Source: CAVQCJ01 sp963849365 (lineage in GTDB: Bacteria; Actinomycetota; Actinomycetes; Prado026). Taken from it: a DNA stretch of 64,000 nt. The notes under the pieces are model-generated. The model was given only the letters and a program-made list of their open reading frames with translations. It ran no database searches and had not been told where the DNA came from. Shown here piece by piece: positions 1 through 6,925 of the stretch (its first letter is position 1; every line of letters starts with the position of its first letter). The position numbers and the translations under genes were made by a program. Location: the NCBI GenBank assembly GCA_963849365.1, contig CAWKHA010000004.1:496001-560000 (forward strand), in the 5' to 3' direction.

Positions 1-69
1 GCGGACCACGTCGTGAGCGTGGCGCGCCGGGTGATCTATCTCGTGATCGGGGAGCGGGCGTCCACGTAG
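1..69 (+). CDS. phoU: PhoU family phosphate signalling protein, C-terminal fragment
   Basis: Reading from base 1 in frame gives 22 residues ending in a TAG stop, with the stretch ARRVIYLVIGE. This closely resembles the end of actinobacterial PhoU proteins (known family pattern SVARRVVYLVTGE). PhoU binds the Pst transporter and the sensor kinase and represses the phosphate regulon when phosphate is plentiful. Only the tail is inside the window. The placement, convergent with gpm and next to mshA, agrees with the usual actinobacterial order phoU/regX3-gpm-mshA, which supports the call despite the short length. Confidence 0.75.
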   Translation, partial: ADHVVSVARRVIYLVIGERAST

Positions 70-112
70 GCCTGCCCGCGGAGGCTGCGGCGCACTTCGG
101 CGGTGGGCGGGG

Positions 113-868
113 CTAGCGGCCCTGGTTGGCCACGGCGGTGATGGCGGCGGCGGCTGCGTCCGGGTCGAGGTACCGGCCGCCGGGCTCGGCGGGTCGCAGG
201 TCGGCGTCCAGCCGGTAGGCCAGCGGGATGCCGGTCGGGATGTTGAGGGCGGCGATGTCCGCGTCGGGGATGCCGTCCAGGTGCTTGACCAGCGCCCGCA
301 GCGAGTTGCCGTGCGCAGTGACCAGGACGGTGGCCCCCGATCGAAGGTCGGGCACGACCGCGTCGTACCAGTAGGGGAGCATCCGCGCCACGACGTCCTG
401 CAGGCACTCGGTCCGGGGGCGCAGCTCGGACGGCAGGTCCGCGTAGCGCGGGTCGTGGTGCTGGCTGAACTCGTCGTCGTCGGCGATCGGCGGCGGGGGG
501 ACGTCGTACGAGCGGCGCCAGAGCATGAACTGCTCCTCGCCGAACTCCGCCAGCGTCTGCTTCTTGTCCTTGCCCTGCAGCGCGCCGTAGTGGCGCTCGT
601 TCAGCCGCCACGAGCGGCGCACCGGGATCCAGTGCCGGTCACAGGCGTCCAGGGCGAGGTTGGCCGTGGCGATCGCGCGGCGCAGGACGGACGTGTGCAC
701 GATGTCCGGCAGCAGCCCCGCGTCCGCCAGCAGCCGCCCGCCCCGGCCGGCCTCGGCCGCGCCGCGCTCGGACAGCTCGACGTCGACCCAGCCGGTGAAC
801 AGGTTCTTGGCGTTCCAGTCGCTCTCGCCGTGACGGAGCAGGACCAGCGTCCCCGGCTCATGGGTCAT
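113..868 (-). CDS. gpmA: 2,3-bisphosphoglycerate-dependent phosphoglycerate mutase
   Basis: The 251-residue protein interconverts 3- and 2-phosphoglycerate in glycolysis and gluconeogenesis in the cytoplasm. It shows the histidine-phosphatase signature LLRHGES with the phosphorylated His at residue 13, the partner Glu91 in LNERHYG and the second catalytic His186 in TAHGNS. Length is normal for the family. It is the last gene of the mshA-ybjN-gpm run, starting 10 bases after the ybjN stop, but it also has its own TAGGGT box 7 bases before the ATG. It ends 43 bases from the convergent phoU. Confidence 0.95.
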   Translation of the reverse strand: MTHEPGTLVLLRHGESDWNAKNLFTGWVDVELSERGAAEAGRGGRLLADAGLLPDIVHTSVLRRAIATANLALDACDRHWIPVRRSWRLNERHYGALQGKDKKQTLAEFGEEQFMLWRRSYDVPPPPIADDDEFSQHHDPRYADLPSELRPRTECLQDVVARMLPYWYDAVVPDLRSGATVLVTAHGNSLRALVKHLDGIPDADIAALNIPTGIPLAYRLDADLRPAEPGGRYLDPDAAAAAITAVANQGR

Positions 869-875
869 GCGTCCG

Positions 876-881
876 ACCCTA
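876..881 (-). promoter_or_regulatory. -10 box of a predicted leaderless gpm promoter
   Basis: On the minus strand TAGGGT is followed by 7 bases and then the ATG of gpm, and no Shine-Dalgarno sequence fits between. It overlaps the stop codon of the upstream ybjN-like gene. TANNNT placed 6-7 bases before the start is the usual sign of leaderless mRNA in actinobacteria. Confidence 0.5.
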
Positions 882-1409
882 TCCAGCGGGGTTGGGCTGC
901 TTGCCTGCCCGGCCCGGGTCGGCGAAGCGGGCGAACGCCTGCAGGTTCGCCAGCGACTCGCCGCGGCTGACCCGCCACTTCCACTCGCGCCGGATCGACT
1001 CGGCGAAGCCCAGCTCCAGCAGGGTGTCGAAGTTCTCGTCCGAGTACGCCAGCACGCAGCCGAGCAGCCGGTCCAGCTCGGTCGCGGTCACGGCGTCCAG
1101 CGACACCCGGCCGACCAGGTAGACGTCGCCGAGCTGGTCCGCGCAGAAGTGCACGCCGTACATGCGGGCGTTGCGCTCGAGCAGGTAGCGCCAGAAGGCC
1201 TCGTGGTTCTCGTCGGGGTGGCGGACCACGAACGCTTCGACGAGCAGGCTGTGGTCGCCCACGACCAGCCAGGTGTTGGTGACCAGCTTGTGCGTGCCGG
1301 GGAGGCTCACGAAGAAGGCTCCCTCGTGCGGGTGCTGGTAGCCGAGCTCGCGCTCGTCCAGCACCCCGGCGATCAGCCGGTCGAGCTCGGCCGACCGGTG
1401 GGCTGTCAC
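879..1409 (-). CDS. YbjN domain-containing protein
   Basis: This 176-residue cytoplasmic protein belongs to the YbjN/type III secretion chaperone-like fold family. Visible family features are the alternating strands LVTNTWLVVGDHSLLVEAFV and the acidic helical segment with YSDENFDTLLELGF. The homologous position in M. tuberculosis (Rv0487, between mshA and gpm1) holds the same kind of protein. Its ATG overlaps the mshA stop by four bases (ATGA), so the two are translationally coupled. The molecular function is not known, and a chaperone-like role for neighbouring products is only an inference from the fold. Confidence 0.8.
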   Translation of the reverse strand: MTAHRSAELDRLIAGVLDERELGYQHPHEGAFFVSLPGTHKLVTNTWLVVGDHSLLVEAFVVRHPDENHEAFWRYLLERNARMYGVHFCADQLGDVYLVGRVSLDAVTATELDRLLGCVLAYSDENFDTLLELGFAESIRREWKWRVSRGESLANLQAFARFADPGRAGKQPNPAG

Positions 1410-2698
1410 TGCGAGCCGACTCCCGACGCCACCATGAGCCGGTGCCGGTGGTCCGCGACTGCACCCTCGTAGACGTCGAGCACGGCCGCGGCCGTCGCCG
1501 GCCAGCCGAAGCCCGCGGCGTGCCGCACCGCCCCGAGGGCGAGCTCGGCACGCAGCTGCGGGGCGGCCAGCAGGTCGCCGATCGCGCAGGCCCAGGACCA
1601 GGGGTGGTGGTCGTCGACGAGCACACCGGAGCGCCCGTCGGCCACCGCCGCCCGCAGCCCGCCGACGGCCGCGGCCACCACCGGGGTGCCGCAGGCCTGC
1701 GCCTCCAGCGCCACCAGTCCGAACGACTCGCTGTACGAGGGCACGACGGCCAGGTCTGCGGCGCGGTACCAGTCGACGAGATCGGCCTGCGCGACCGGCG
1801 GTGCGAACCGGACGAGGTCGGCGATGCCCAGGGCCGTGGCGAGGTCGGCCAGGTGGGTCGGGTGGGCGAGTCCTGAGCCGGACGGGCCGCCCACGACCGC
1901 GACCACCAGCCGCGACCGGAGCGACGGGTCGTCGGCGACCAGCCGGGCAGCGGCGCGCAGCAGGACGTCCGGCGCCTTGAGCGGCTGGATGCGGCCGACG
2001 AAGAGCAGGACCACGGCGTGGGCGGGCAGGCCCAGCCCGGCTCGCGCCTCGGCCTTCGCGCCGGACCGGCCGGGGCTGAACAGGTCGAGGTCGACTCCGG
2101 GGAAGACCGGGACCACCTTGGCCGGGTCGGCGCCGTACAGGTCGACGAGCTGCGCGGCCTCCGCCGGGGTGTTGGCGACGAGCCGGTCCGCCAGCTCGAC
2201 GACCTGCTCCTCGCCGATGACCCGGGCCGCCGGCTCCGGGTCGTCACCCTCGGCGAGCGCAGCGTTCTTGACCTTGGCCATCGTGTGCATGCTGTGCACC
2301 AGCGGGACCTGCCAGCGCTCGGCCGCGAGCGAGCCCACCTGGCCGGAGAGCCAGTAGTGCGAGTGGACGAGGTCGAAGTACCCGGGCTCGTGGCTGGCCT
2401 CGACGCGCAGCACGCCGCGCGTCATCGCGCACAGCTGGCCGGGGAGGTCCTCCTTGGCCAGACCTTCGAACGGTCCGGCGAACACGTTGCGGACCAGCAC
2501 TCCGGGGGTCAGCTCGACGGCCGCCGGCAGCTCGCTCCGGGTGGCCCGGGTGAAGACCTCCACCTCGGTGCCGAGGGCGGCCAGCCGGCGGGCCAGCTCG
2601 ACCACGTAGACGTTCATGCCGCCCGCGTCCCCCGTGCCGGGCTGGTCGAGTGGCGAGGTGTGCACGGACAGCATCGCCACGCGCCGCGGAACCGGCAC
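1406..2698 (-). CDS. mshA: D-inositol-3-phosphate N-acetylglucosaminyltransferase (mycothiol step 1)
   Basis: MshA joins GlcNAc from UDP-GlcNAc to 1L-myo-inositol-1-phosphate, the first committed step of mycothiol synthesis. The 430-residue protein is a GT-B family 4 enzyme: the N-terminal domain opens with MLSVHTSPLDQPGTGDAGG and the C-terminal domain carries FVGRIQPLKAPD and SESFGLVALEAQACGTPVV. I chose the GTG at 2698 because AGGAGGT lies five bases upstream and the product then starts VPVPRRVAML like known MshA proteins. Longer open frames upstream are not credible. It heads the mshA-ybjN-gpm operon. Confidence 0.95.
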   Translation of the reverse strand: MPVPRRVAMLSVHTSPLDQPGTGDAGGMNVYVVELARRLAALGTEVEVFTRATRSELPAAVELTPGVLVRNVFAGPFEGLAKEDLPGQLCAMTRGVLRVEASHEPGYFDLVHSHYWLSGQVGSLAAERWQVPLVHSMHTMAKVKNAALAEGDDPEPAARVIGEEQVVELADRLVANTPAEAAQLVDLYGADPAKVVPVFPGVDLDLFSPGRSGAKAEARAGLGLPAHAVVLLFVGRIQPLKAPDVLLRAAARLVADDPSLRSRLVVAVVGGPSGSGLAHPTHLADLATALGIADLVRFAPPVAQADLVDWYRAADLAVVPSYSESFGLVALEAQACGTPVVAAAVGGLRAAVADGRSGVLVDDHHPWSWACAIGDLLAAPQLRAELALGAVRHAAGFGWPATAAAVLDVYEGAVADHRHRLMVASGVGSQ

Positions 2699-2703
2699 CG
2701 GAG

Positions 2704-2710
2704 ACCTCCT
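2704..2710 (-). promoter_or_regulatory. Ribosome binding site fixing the mshA start
   Basis: AGGAGGT on the minus strand, five bases before a GTG, is a near-perfect anti-16S match. It decides between several in-frame starts of mshA. Confidence 0.8.
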
Positions 2711-2814
2711 GTCCACAGACCTGCCTCGTCCCCGAAGCAGGACAACCCGGGCCGATCCTTCCGGATTCCCCCTGCCCGCCCGCATCCGGGGCGGGCCGGT
2801 GCCGCCGCCGCGGG

Positions 2815-3375
2815 TCACCCCGCGGGAGGGGCCAGGATGCTCGCGTCGGTCAGGTCGATCTGGGCCCGGCCGACCGCTCCCTGGAAGGCCTCGAAGGCGG
2901 GCTGGCTGAACAGGACGAAGCGGACCACGTCCACCTGGGTCGGGGTCGCCAGGACCGTCCCCACGGCGATGCGGGCCACCTCGTCGATGGGCCAGCGGTA
3001 GATGCCGGCCGAGATGGCCGGGAACGCGACCGACCGGGCCCCGAGCTCGTCGGCCAGCCGCAGGGACTCGCGAAAGCACGACGCGAGGACGTCGGAGCGG
3101 TCCTCGCCGGGCTCGAACACCGGGCCCACCGTGTGGATGACCCAGCGGGCGGACAGCTCGCCCGCCGTCGTGGCCACGGCCTGTCCGGCCGGGAGCCCGT
3201 GCACGTAGTCCCCGGCGCGCAGGGCGCGGCAGGCGGCGTGCAACTCGGCGCCGGCGGCCTCGTGGATGGCTCCGTCGACGCCACCGCCCCCCAGCAGGGA
3301 GGAGTTGGCAGCGTTGACCACGGCGTCCACCTGCTGGCGGGTGATGTCACCCAGGACGAGCTCGATCCGAGGCAT
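2815..3375 (-). CDS. Macro domain protein, predicted O-acetyl-ADP-ribose deacetylase
   Basis: The 186-residue protein is a stand-alone macro domain. It shows the ligand-binding pattern GDITRQQVDAVVNAANSSLL followed by GGGGVDGAIHEAAG and the later loop AFPAISAGIYRWP, as in YmdB/MacroD enzymes that remove acetyl-ADP-ribose or mono-ADP-ribose. I prefer the ATG at 3375, preceded by GGAAAGG eight bases upstream, to the GTG nine bases earlier, which would sit on that site. It is separated from mshA by about 115 bases and probably has its own transcript. Substrate specificity cannot be read from sequence. Confidence 0.88.
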   Translation of the reverse strand: MPRIELVLGDITRQQVDAVVNAANSSLLGGGGVDGAIHEAAGAELHAACRALRAGDYVHGLPAGQAVATTAGELSARWVIHTVGPVFEPGEDRSDVLASCFRESLRLADELGARSVAFPAISAGIYRWPIDEVARIAVGTVLATPTQVDVVRFVLFSQPAFEAFQGAVGRAQIDLTDASILAPPAG

Positions 3376-3515
3376 GCCAGGCACCTTTCCCCATCGTCTC
3401 CCCGTCGATACCGGCCGGTCACAGGCCCCTCACGGGTCGGTCGCGCTGCTGCACCCTGCGTCCCAAAGGCCGCCGGGCGCAAGTCCTCCCGGCGCGTCGG
3501 CCCCGTACCAGCGGC

Positions 3516-3854
3516 TCACCAGGGCCCGTACGGACCGTCCGACGAGCTCCCGCGCCGCTTGCGGGGGCTGTAGCGGATGAGCTCGGGCCGCATCCCGAAG
3601 AGGTAGATCAGGGCGGCGATGATCCCGATCAGGTTGATGGTCCCCGCCCAGCTGGGGGCCAGGCCGTAGGTCAGCGCATAGACCAGCTGGGCTCCGGCGG
3701 CCAGGAAGAGCACGATCAGCCAGAAGATCTTGGGCAGCTTGCCAACGGCGGCGTACGCGGCGGAGGGCCGGACGATGCTGTCACCGAGAGCGAACACCTT
3801 CACCCCGAGCGTGACTGCGGAGAGCCCGTAGCTCACGAGGGTGACGACGTCCAT
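3516..3854 (-). CDS. DUF2516 family membrane protein
   Basis: The 112-residue protein has about three hydrophobic segments (roughly residues 8-24, 43-62 and 70-86), with the family pattern FALGDSIVRPSAAY between the first two and a basic tail RYSPRKRRG. DUF2516 proteins have no known activity. In M. tuberculosis the equivalent gene (Rv0476) also follows hbhA and the XRE gene, so the synteny supports the call. A TACCGT box lies seven bases before the ATG, suggesting a leaderless message. Confidence 0.85.
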   Translation of the reverse strand: MDVVTLVSYGLSAVTLGVKVFALGDSIVRPSAAYAAVGKLPKIFWLIVLFLAAGAQLVYALTYGLAPSWAGTINLIGIIAALIYLFGMRPELIRYSPRKRRGSSSDGPYGPW

Positions 3855-3861
3855 GCCTTGA

Positions 3862-3867
3862 ACGGTA
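3862..3867 (-). promoter_or_regulatory. -10 box of a predicted leaderless DUF2516 promoter
   Basis: TACCGT on the minus strand is followed by TCAAGGC and the ATG at 3854. No good ribosome binding site is present at the normal distance. Confidence 0.5.
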
Positions 3868-3905
3868 GACGACGGACCGCTCAGGTCCCCCGTCCCGCGA
3901 CCTGT

Positions 3906-3952
3906 GTGCGTGTCTGGGGCCTGTGACCCGTGTTCGAGCCCCAGACACGCAC
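3906..3952. terminator. Perfect 15-bp hairpin after the HBHA-like gene
   Basis: GTGCGTGTCTGGGGC at 3906-3920 is the exact reverse complement of 3938-3952, with a 17-base loop. It lies 20 bases past the stop of the minus-strand HBHA-like gene and before the next minus-strand promoter. That is the expected place for a factor-independent terminator, though no T-run follows, as is usual in GC-rich actinobacteria. Confidence 0.6.
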
Positions 3953-3972
3953 CGCAGTCGGGAGGGCGGCGA

Positions 3973-4467
3973 TCAGGCCTGCGGGGTGCTCTCGCCGGCG
4001 GCCGGGGCGGCCGGGGTGGCCGGCGTGGCCGGCGTGGCCGGCGTGGCCGGCGTCGCCGCGGGCGCGACCTTCTTGACGGCGGGCTTGCGAGCGGTCGTCT
4101 TGCGGGCGGTCGACTTCTTGGCCGGCGCCTTGCGGGTGGACGGCTTGGCGCCTGGCTTCGACGCAGCCGGCTTGCGGGCGGGCTTGGCCGGCTTCACGCC
4201 CGGGATGCTGCTGCGGACGACCTCAACGGTCGCGCCGACGTGGCCGGCGACCTGCTTGGCGACGCCGCTGACCTGGTCGACGACCTGCTTGCGGGTCGGC
4301 TCGACGGCCTTGACGACCGTCCCGGCCTGCTTGGAGACCTGCTTGCCGAGCGTCTCGGTGCGCTTGCTGACCTGCTTGGTCAGAACGTCGGCCTTGTCGG
4401 TGACCTGCTTGCGGACGGTGACCGCCACCTCGGCGGCTGTGCTGGTGATCTCGCTGATCGTGGGCAT
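3973..4467 (-). CDS. HBHA-like, lysine/alanine/proline-rich helical protein
   Basis: The 164-residue protein has an amphipathic helical N-terminal part (about residues 1-105, rich in Val, Lys and Gln, with repeated KQVS/KQVT) and a histone-like tail from about 107 with many KPA, RKA and TARK units. It ends in ATPATPATPATP. The layout matches mycobacterial heparin-binding hemagglutinin (hbhA), and the neighbours XRE gene upstream and DUF2516 downstream match the hbhA locus. A role at the surface or in binding DNA or polyanions is possible, and I cannot choose between them. GGAAGGA lies nine bases before the ATG. Confidence 0.72.
   Translation of the reverse strand: MPTISEITSTAAEVAVTVRKQVTDKADVLTKQVSKRTETLGKQVSKQAGTVVKAVEPTRKQVVDQVSGVAKQVAGHVGATVEVVRSSIPGVKPAKPARKPAASKPGAKPSTRKAPAKKSTARKTTARKPAVKKVAPAATPATPATPATPATPAAPAAGESTPQA
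4016..4051. repeat. Four perfect 9-bp tandem repeats (GTGGCCGGC)
   Basis: The unit encodes the ATP tripeptide run in the C-terminus of the HBHA-like protein on the minus strand. A whole number of codons per unit means copy-number changes would keep the frame. Confidence 0.85.
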
Positions 4468-4501
4468 GTGTGGTGTTCCTTCCTGGGGCGGTGGCGCCTG
4501 G

Positions 4502-5020
4502 TCAGGCGCTCTTGCTCGGGGTCGTGCCGGTGGTCTTGCGGATGGTCTTGCGGGTGGTCTTGCCGGGGGCCTTGGCGGCGGCCTTGCGCGGGCTGCGGCG
4601 ACGGGCCGGGCCCGCAGTCGTCGGCGCCGCTGCCGGACCCGGTACGGAGGTGCCGCCGGCGGTCCTGGCCGCGCTGTCGTTCTCGCGCCTGAACGCGTCG
4701 TACACGTCGAGCAGCGCTCGCTTCTGGCGCTGCGTCAGATCCGGGTCGGCGGCGACGGCCGCGGCCACAGTCGGGACGCGCTCACCGTCGCGCTCGTCGA
4801 GCAGACCGGCGCGGACGTACAGCGTCTCGGCGCTGATGCGCAGGCCCTGGGCGATCTGCTGGAGGATCTCGGCGCTGGGCCGCTTGAGGCCCCGCTCCAC
4901 CTGGCTCAGGTAGGGGTTGGACACACCGGCGGTGCGGGCGAGCTGGCGAAGGGACACCTCGGCCTGCTCGCGCTGTTCACGGATGTACTCGCCGATGGAC
5001 CCGACATTCAACGAAGGCAC
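4502..5020 (-). CDS. XRE family helix-turn-helix regulator with basic tail
   Basis: The protein starts with an N-terminal Cro/CI-type HTH (about residues 8-65; SLRQLARTAGVSNPYLSQVE is the recognition region), a middle helical part, and a Lys/Arg/Thr-rich tail (ARRRSPRKAAAKAPGKTTRK). This matches the regulator placed before hbhA in mycobacteria (Rv0474). I chose the GTG at 5020, giving VPSLNVGSIGEY as in relatives; no strong ribosome binding site helps. It lies 34 bases before the HBHA-like gene and is probably co-transcribed with it. An inverted repeat upstream may be its own operator. Confidence 0.85.
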   Translation of the reverse strand: MPSLNVGSIGEYIREQREQAEVSLRQLARTAGVSNPYLSQVERGLKRPSAEILQQIAQGLRISAETLYVRAGLLDERDGERVPTVAAAVAADPDLTQRQKRALLDVYDAFRRENDSAARTAGGTSVPGPAAAPTTAGPARRRSPRKAAAKAPGKTTRKTIRKTTGTTPSKSA

Positions 5021-5041
5021 CCCGTGAGTCTGCCTGCTGGT

Positions 5042-5068
5042 GCTTGCTAGAGCAAGCGGATGGCAAGC
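5042..5068. promoter_or_regulatory. Candidate operator before the XRE gene
   Basis: GCTTGCT-AG-AGCAAGC (5042-5057) is a perfect seven-base inverted repeat. A further GGCAAGC at 5062-5068 repeats the right half one helical turn (11 bases) downstream. It sits just upstream of the XRE start, the usual position for autoregulation. Which protein binds is inferred, not seen. Confidence 0.45.
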
Positions 5069-5110
5069 ACTCAGTCGGTGAGGTCCGTCACTTACCCCCC
5101 GGAAGGCGAC

Positions 5111-5141
5111 TTGCACCTCACGCGACGTGAGGTCCTAGCGT
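5111..5141 (+). promoter_or_regulatory. MerR-type promoter with palindromic operator
   Basis: TTGCAC (5111-5116) and TAGCGT (5136-5141) are separated by 19 bases instead of the usual 17. The perfect palindrome ACCTCACG-CGA-CGTGAGGT (5115-5133) fills that spacer. An overlong spacer carrying a dyad is the hallmark of promoters activated by MerR proteins through DNA untwisting. The gene that follows is a MerR regulator, so autoactivation is expected. Confidence 0.8.
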
Positions 5142-5162
5142 CGTCGACGGAGGTGACCGGAC

Positions 5163-5924
5163 ATGAGCTGGTCGGTCGGTGACGTGGCCCGCCTGGCGGG
5201 CGTGACCGTGCGCGCGCTGCACCACTACGACGAGATCGGGCTGCTGTCGCCGGGTGGCCGGACCGCGTCCGGGCACCGCCGCTACGACGAGGCCGACCTG
5301 CAGCGGCTGCAGCAGCTCCTGTTCTACCGGGAGCTCGGCTTCGGGCTCGACCAGGTCGCCGAGCTGCTCGACCGGCCGGACGCCGACCCGGTCGAGCAGC
5401 TGTCCCGCCAGCACGCGCTGCTGGAGGAACGGGCGGCGCGGCTGGCGGCGATGGCCGACGCCGTCGCCAGGACCATCCAGGCCCGCAAGACGGGCGTCAG
5501 CCTGACCCCTGAGGAGATGTTCGAGGTGTTCGCAGACTTCGACCCATCGCAGTACGCCGACGAGGCGGAGGAGCGCTGGGGCCGGACCCAGGCCTACCAG
5601 CAGTCGCAGGCACGGACCTCGCAGTACACCAAGGACGACTGGGTCCGGCTGCAGGCGGAGGCGGCCGAGGTGAACGGCAGGTTCGCGGCTGCCATGGCGG
5701 CCGGCCTCGCGCCGGACAGCACCGAGGCCATGGACGCGGCCGAGGCGCACCGCCGGCAGATCAGCCGCAACTTCTACGACTGCGGCTACGACATCCACCG
5801 CGGGCTCGCACAGATGTACGTCGAGGACGAGCGGTTCACGAAGACCTACGAGGACGTGGCTCCAGGGCTGGCGCGGTACGTGCACGACACGGTGCTGGCG
5901 AACGCCCAGCGTGCCGACGCCTAG
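5163..5924 (+). CDS. TipA-like MerR family regulator with TipAS antibiotic-recognition domain
   Basis: Residues 1-75 form a MerR winged helix (SVGDVARLAGVTVRALHHYD), residues about 75-115 the dimer coiled coil, and residues about 115-253 a TipAS domain (RNFYDCGYDIHRGLAQMYV near the end). TipAS domains trap thiopeptides and other lipophilic drugs and turn on resistance or efflux genes; the ligand here is unknown. The length of 253 matches TipAL. GGAGGT lies eight bases before the ATG. The 19-base-spacer promoter with a dyad directly upstream indicates autoregulation. No obvious target gene is adjacent. Confidence 0.92.
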   Translation: MSWSVGDVARLAGVTVRALHHYDEIGLLSPGGRTASGHRRYDEADLQRLQQLLFYRELGFGLDQVAELLDRPDADPVEQLSRQHALLEERAARLAAMADAVARTIQARKTGVSLTPEEMFEVFADFDPSQYADEAEERWGRTQAYQQSQARTSQYTKDDWVRLQAEAAEVNGRFAAAMAAGLAPDSTEAMDAAEAHRRQISRNFYDCGYDIHRGLAQMYVEDERFTKTYEDVAPGLARYVHDTVLANAQRADA

Positions 5925-5931
5925 GCCAAGG

Positions 5932-5952
5932 CGAAACCTACGGGCGGGTAAG
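5932..5952 (+). repeat. Single arm of the CTACGGGCNGGTAAG palindrome family (copy A)
   Basis: The stretch begins CGAAACCTACGGGC and ends GGGTAAG, identical to one arm of the complete palindromes at 24273, 30138 and 48287, but no matching second arm follows. It lies between the TipA-like gene and the convergent asparaginase gene. It looks like a half copy or decayed element. Confidence 0.75.
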
Positions 5953-5957
5953 TGAGG

Positions 5958-6893
5958 TCAGGCGAGTGGGACCGCGCGCACCTGCCCGACCGGACGCCCG
6001 CCCCCGCTGAGCGGGAACGTACGTTGCTCGGCCACGATCGGCTCGTCGACGCCCAGCGCGTGCAACGCCTCCGCCGTCACCACCTGCCGGGCCCGCGAGG
6101 CACCGTCGTCGATCTTGACCGCGGCCGCGCGGCCGTCGGCGAGGGCCGCCACCGCCACCCCCTCGGCACCGTCCTTGGCCAGCAGGCCGGGCACCCCGCG
6201 CATGAGCGCGGTGACGTCGCGGCCGGTGCCGCCGACCCACTCCGGGTACGCGCGCATGGCGTCGGCGACGCGGCGGCGCGGGCTGCCGGGGTCGGCCAGC
6301 ACGCAGCCGCGCACCGCAGCGGCGAGGCCGGTCAGCGACAGCGCGAGCACCGGGGCACCACAGCCGTCCACGCCGGCCGCCGTCACCGGCTCGCCGGCGT
6401 AGCGCTCCAGCGCCGCCTGCAGCGCGACCTGGAGCGGGTGCGCCGGCTGCAAGTACGTCCCGGTGTCCCAGCCGTTCGCCACGCAGGTCGCGAGCATCGC
6501 CGCGTGCTTGCCGGAGCAGTTCATCGTCAACGGCTCGGGGCCGCGCCCGGACAGCAGCCAGGCGCGCGCGGCGCCGGTGCCGTACGGCTCCTCGGCGGGG
6601 GTCTGCAGCGCGCCCTCGTCCAGGCCCGCGGAGGCGAGGATCCGCCTGACCCCGTCCAGGTGGAACGGCTCGCCGGAGTGCGAGGCGGCGGCCAGGGCGA
6701 GCAGCTCGCCGTCCAGGTCGAGTCCGAGCTCGACCATGCCGGCGGCCTGCAGCGGCTTGCTGGCCGAGCGCGGGAAGACCGGCACCGACGGGTCGCCGAC
6801 GTACAGCGCGAGGTCGCCGCCGGCCGACAGCCCGACGACGCTGCCGCGATGGACCCCCTCGACGAACCCGGACCGGACGACCTCGGCGAGCAC
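5958..6893 (-). CDS. L-asparaginase, Rhizobium etli AnsA (class 3) type
   Basis: This 311-residue cytoplasmic enzyme is predicted to hydrolyse L-asparagine to aspartate and ammonia. It carries the family pattern RSASKPLQA (residues 42-50, with the catalytic SxxK), NCSGKH (125-130, with the conserved Cys126) and DGCGAP (176-181). These mark the serine-beta-lactamase-like asparaginases, unrelated to E. coli AnsB. The start is uncertain: the GTG at 6893 has no ribosome binding site, and initiation may be coupled to the rsiG stop about 33 bases upstream. It is the last gene of the BKACE-rsiG-asparaginase run. Confidence 0.88.
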   Translation of the reverse strand: MLAEVVRSGFVEGVHRGSVVGLSAGGDLALYVGDPSVPVFPRSASKPLQAAGMVELGLDLDGELLALAAASHSGEPFHLDGVRRILASAGLDEGALQTPAEEPYGTGAARAWLLSGRGPEPLTMNCSGKHAAMLATCVANGWDTGTYLQPAHPLQVALQAALERYAGEPVTAAGVDGCGAPVLALSLTGLAAAVRGCVLADPGSPRRRVADAMRAYPEWVGGTGRDVTALMRGVPGLLAKDGAEGVAVAALADGRAAAVKIDDGASRARQVVTAEALHALGVDEPIVAEQRTFPLSGGGRPVGQVRAVPLA

Positions 6894-6925
6894 GGGCGCA
6901 GCCGGGTGGGCCGACGGCGCCAGGG

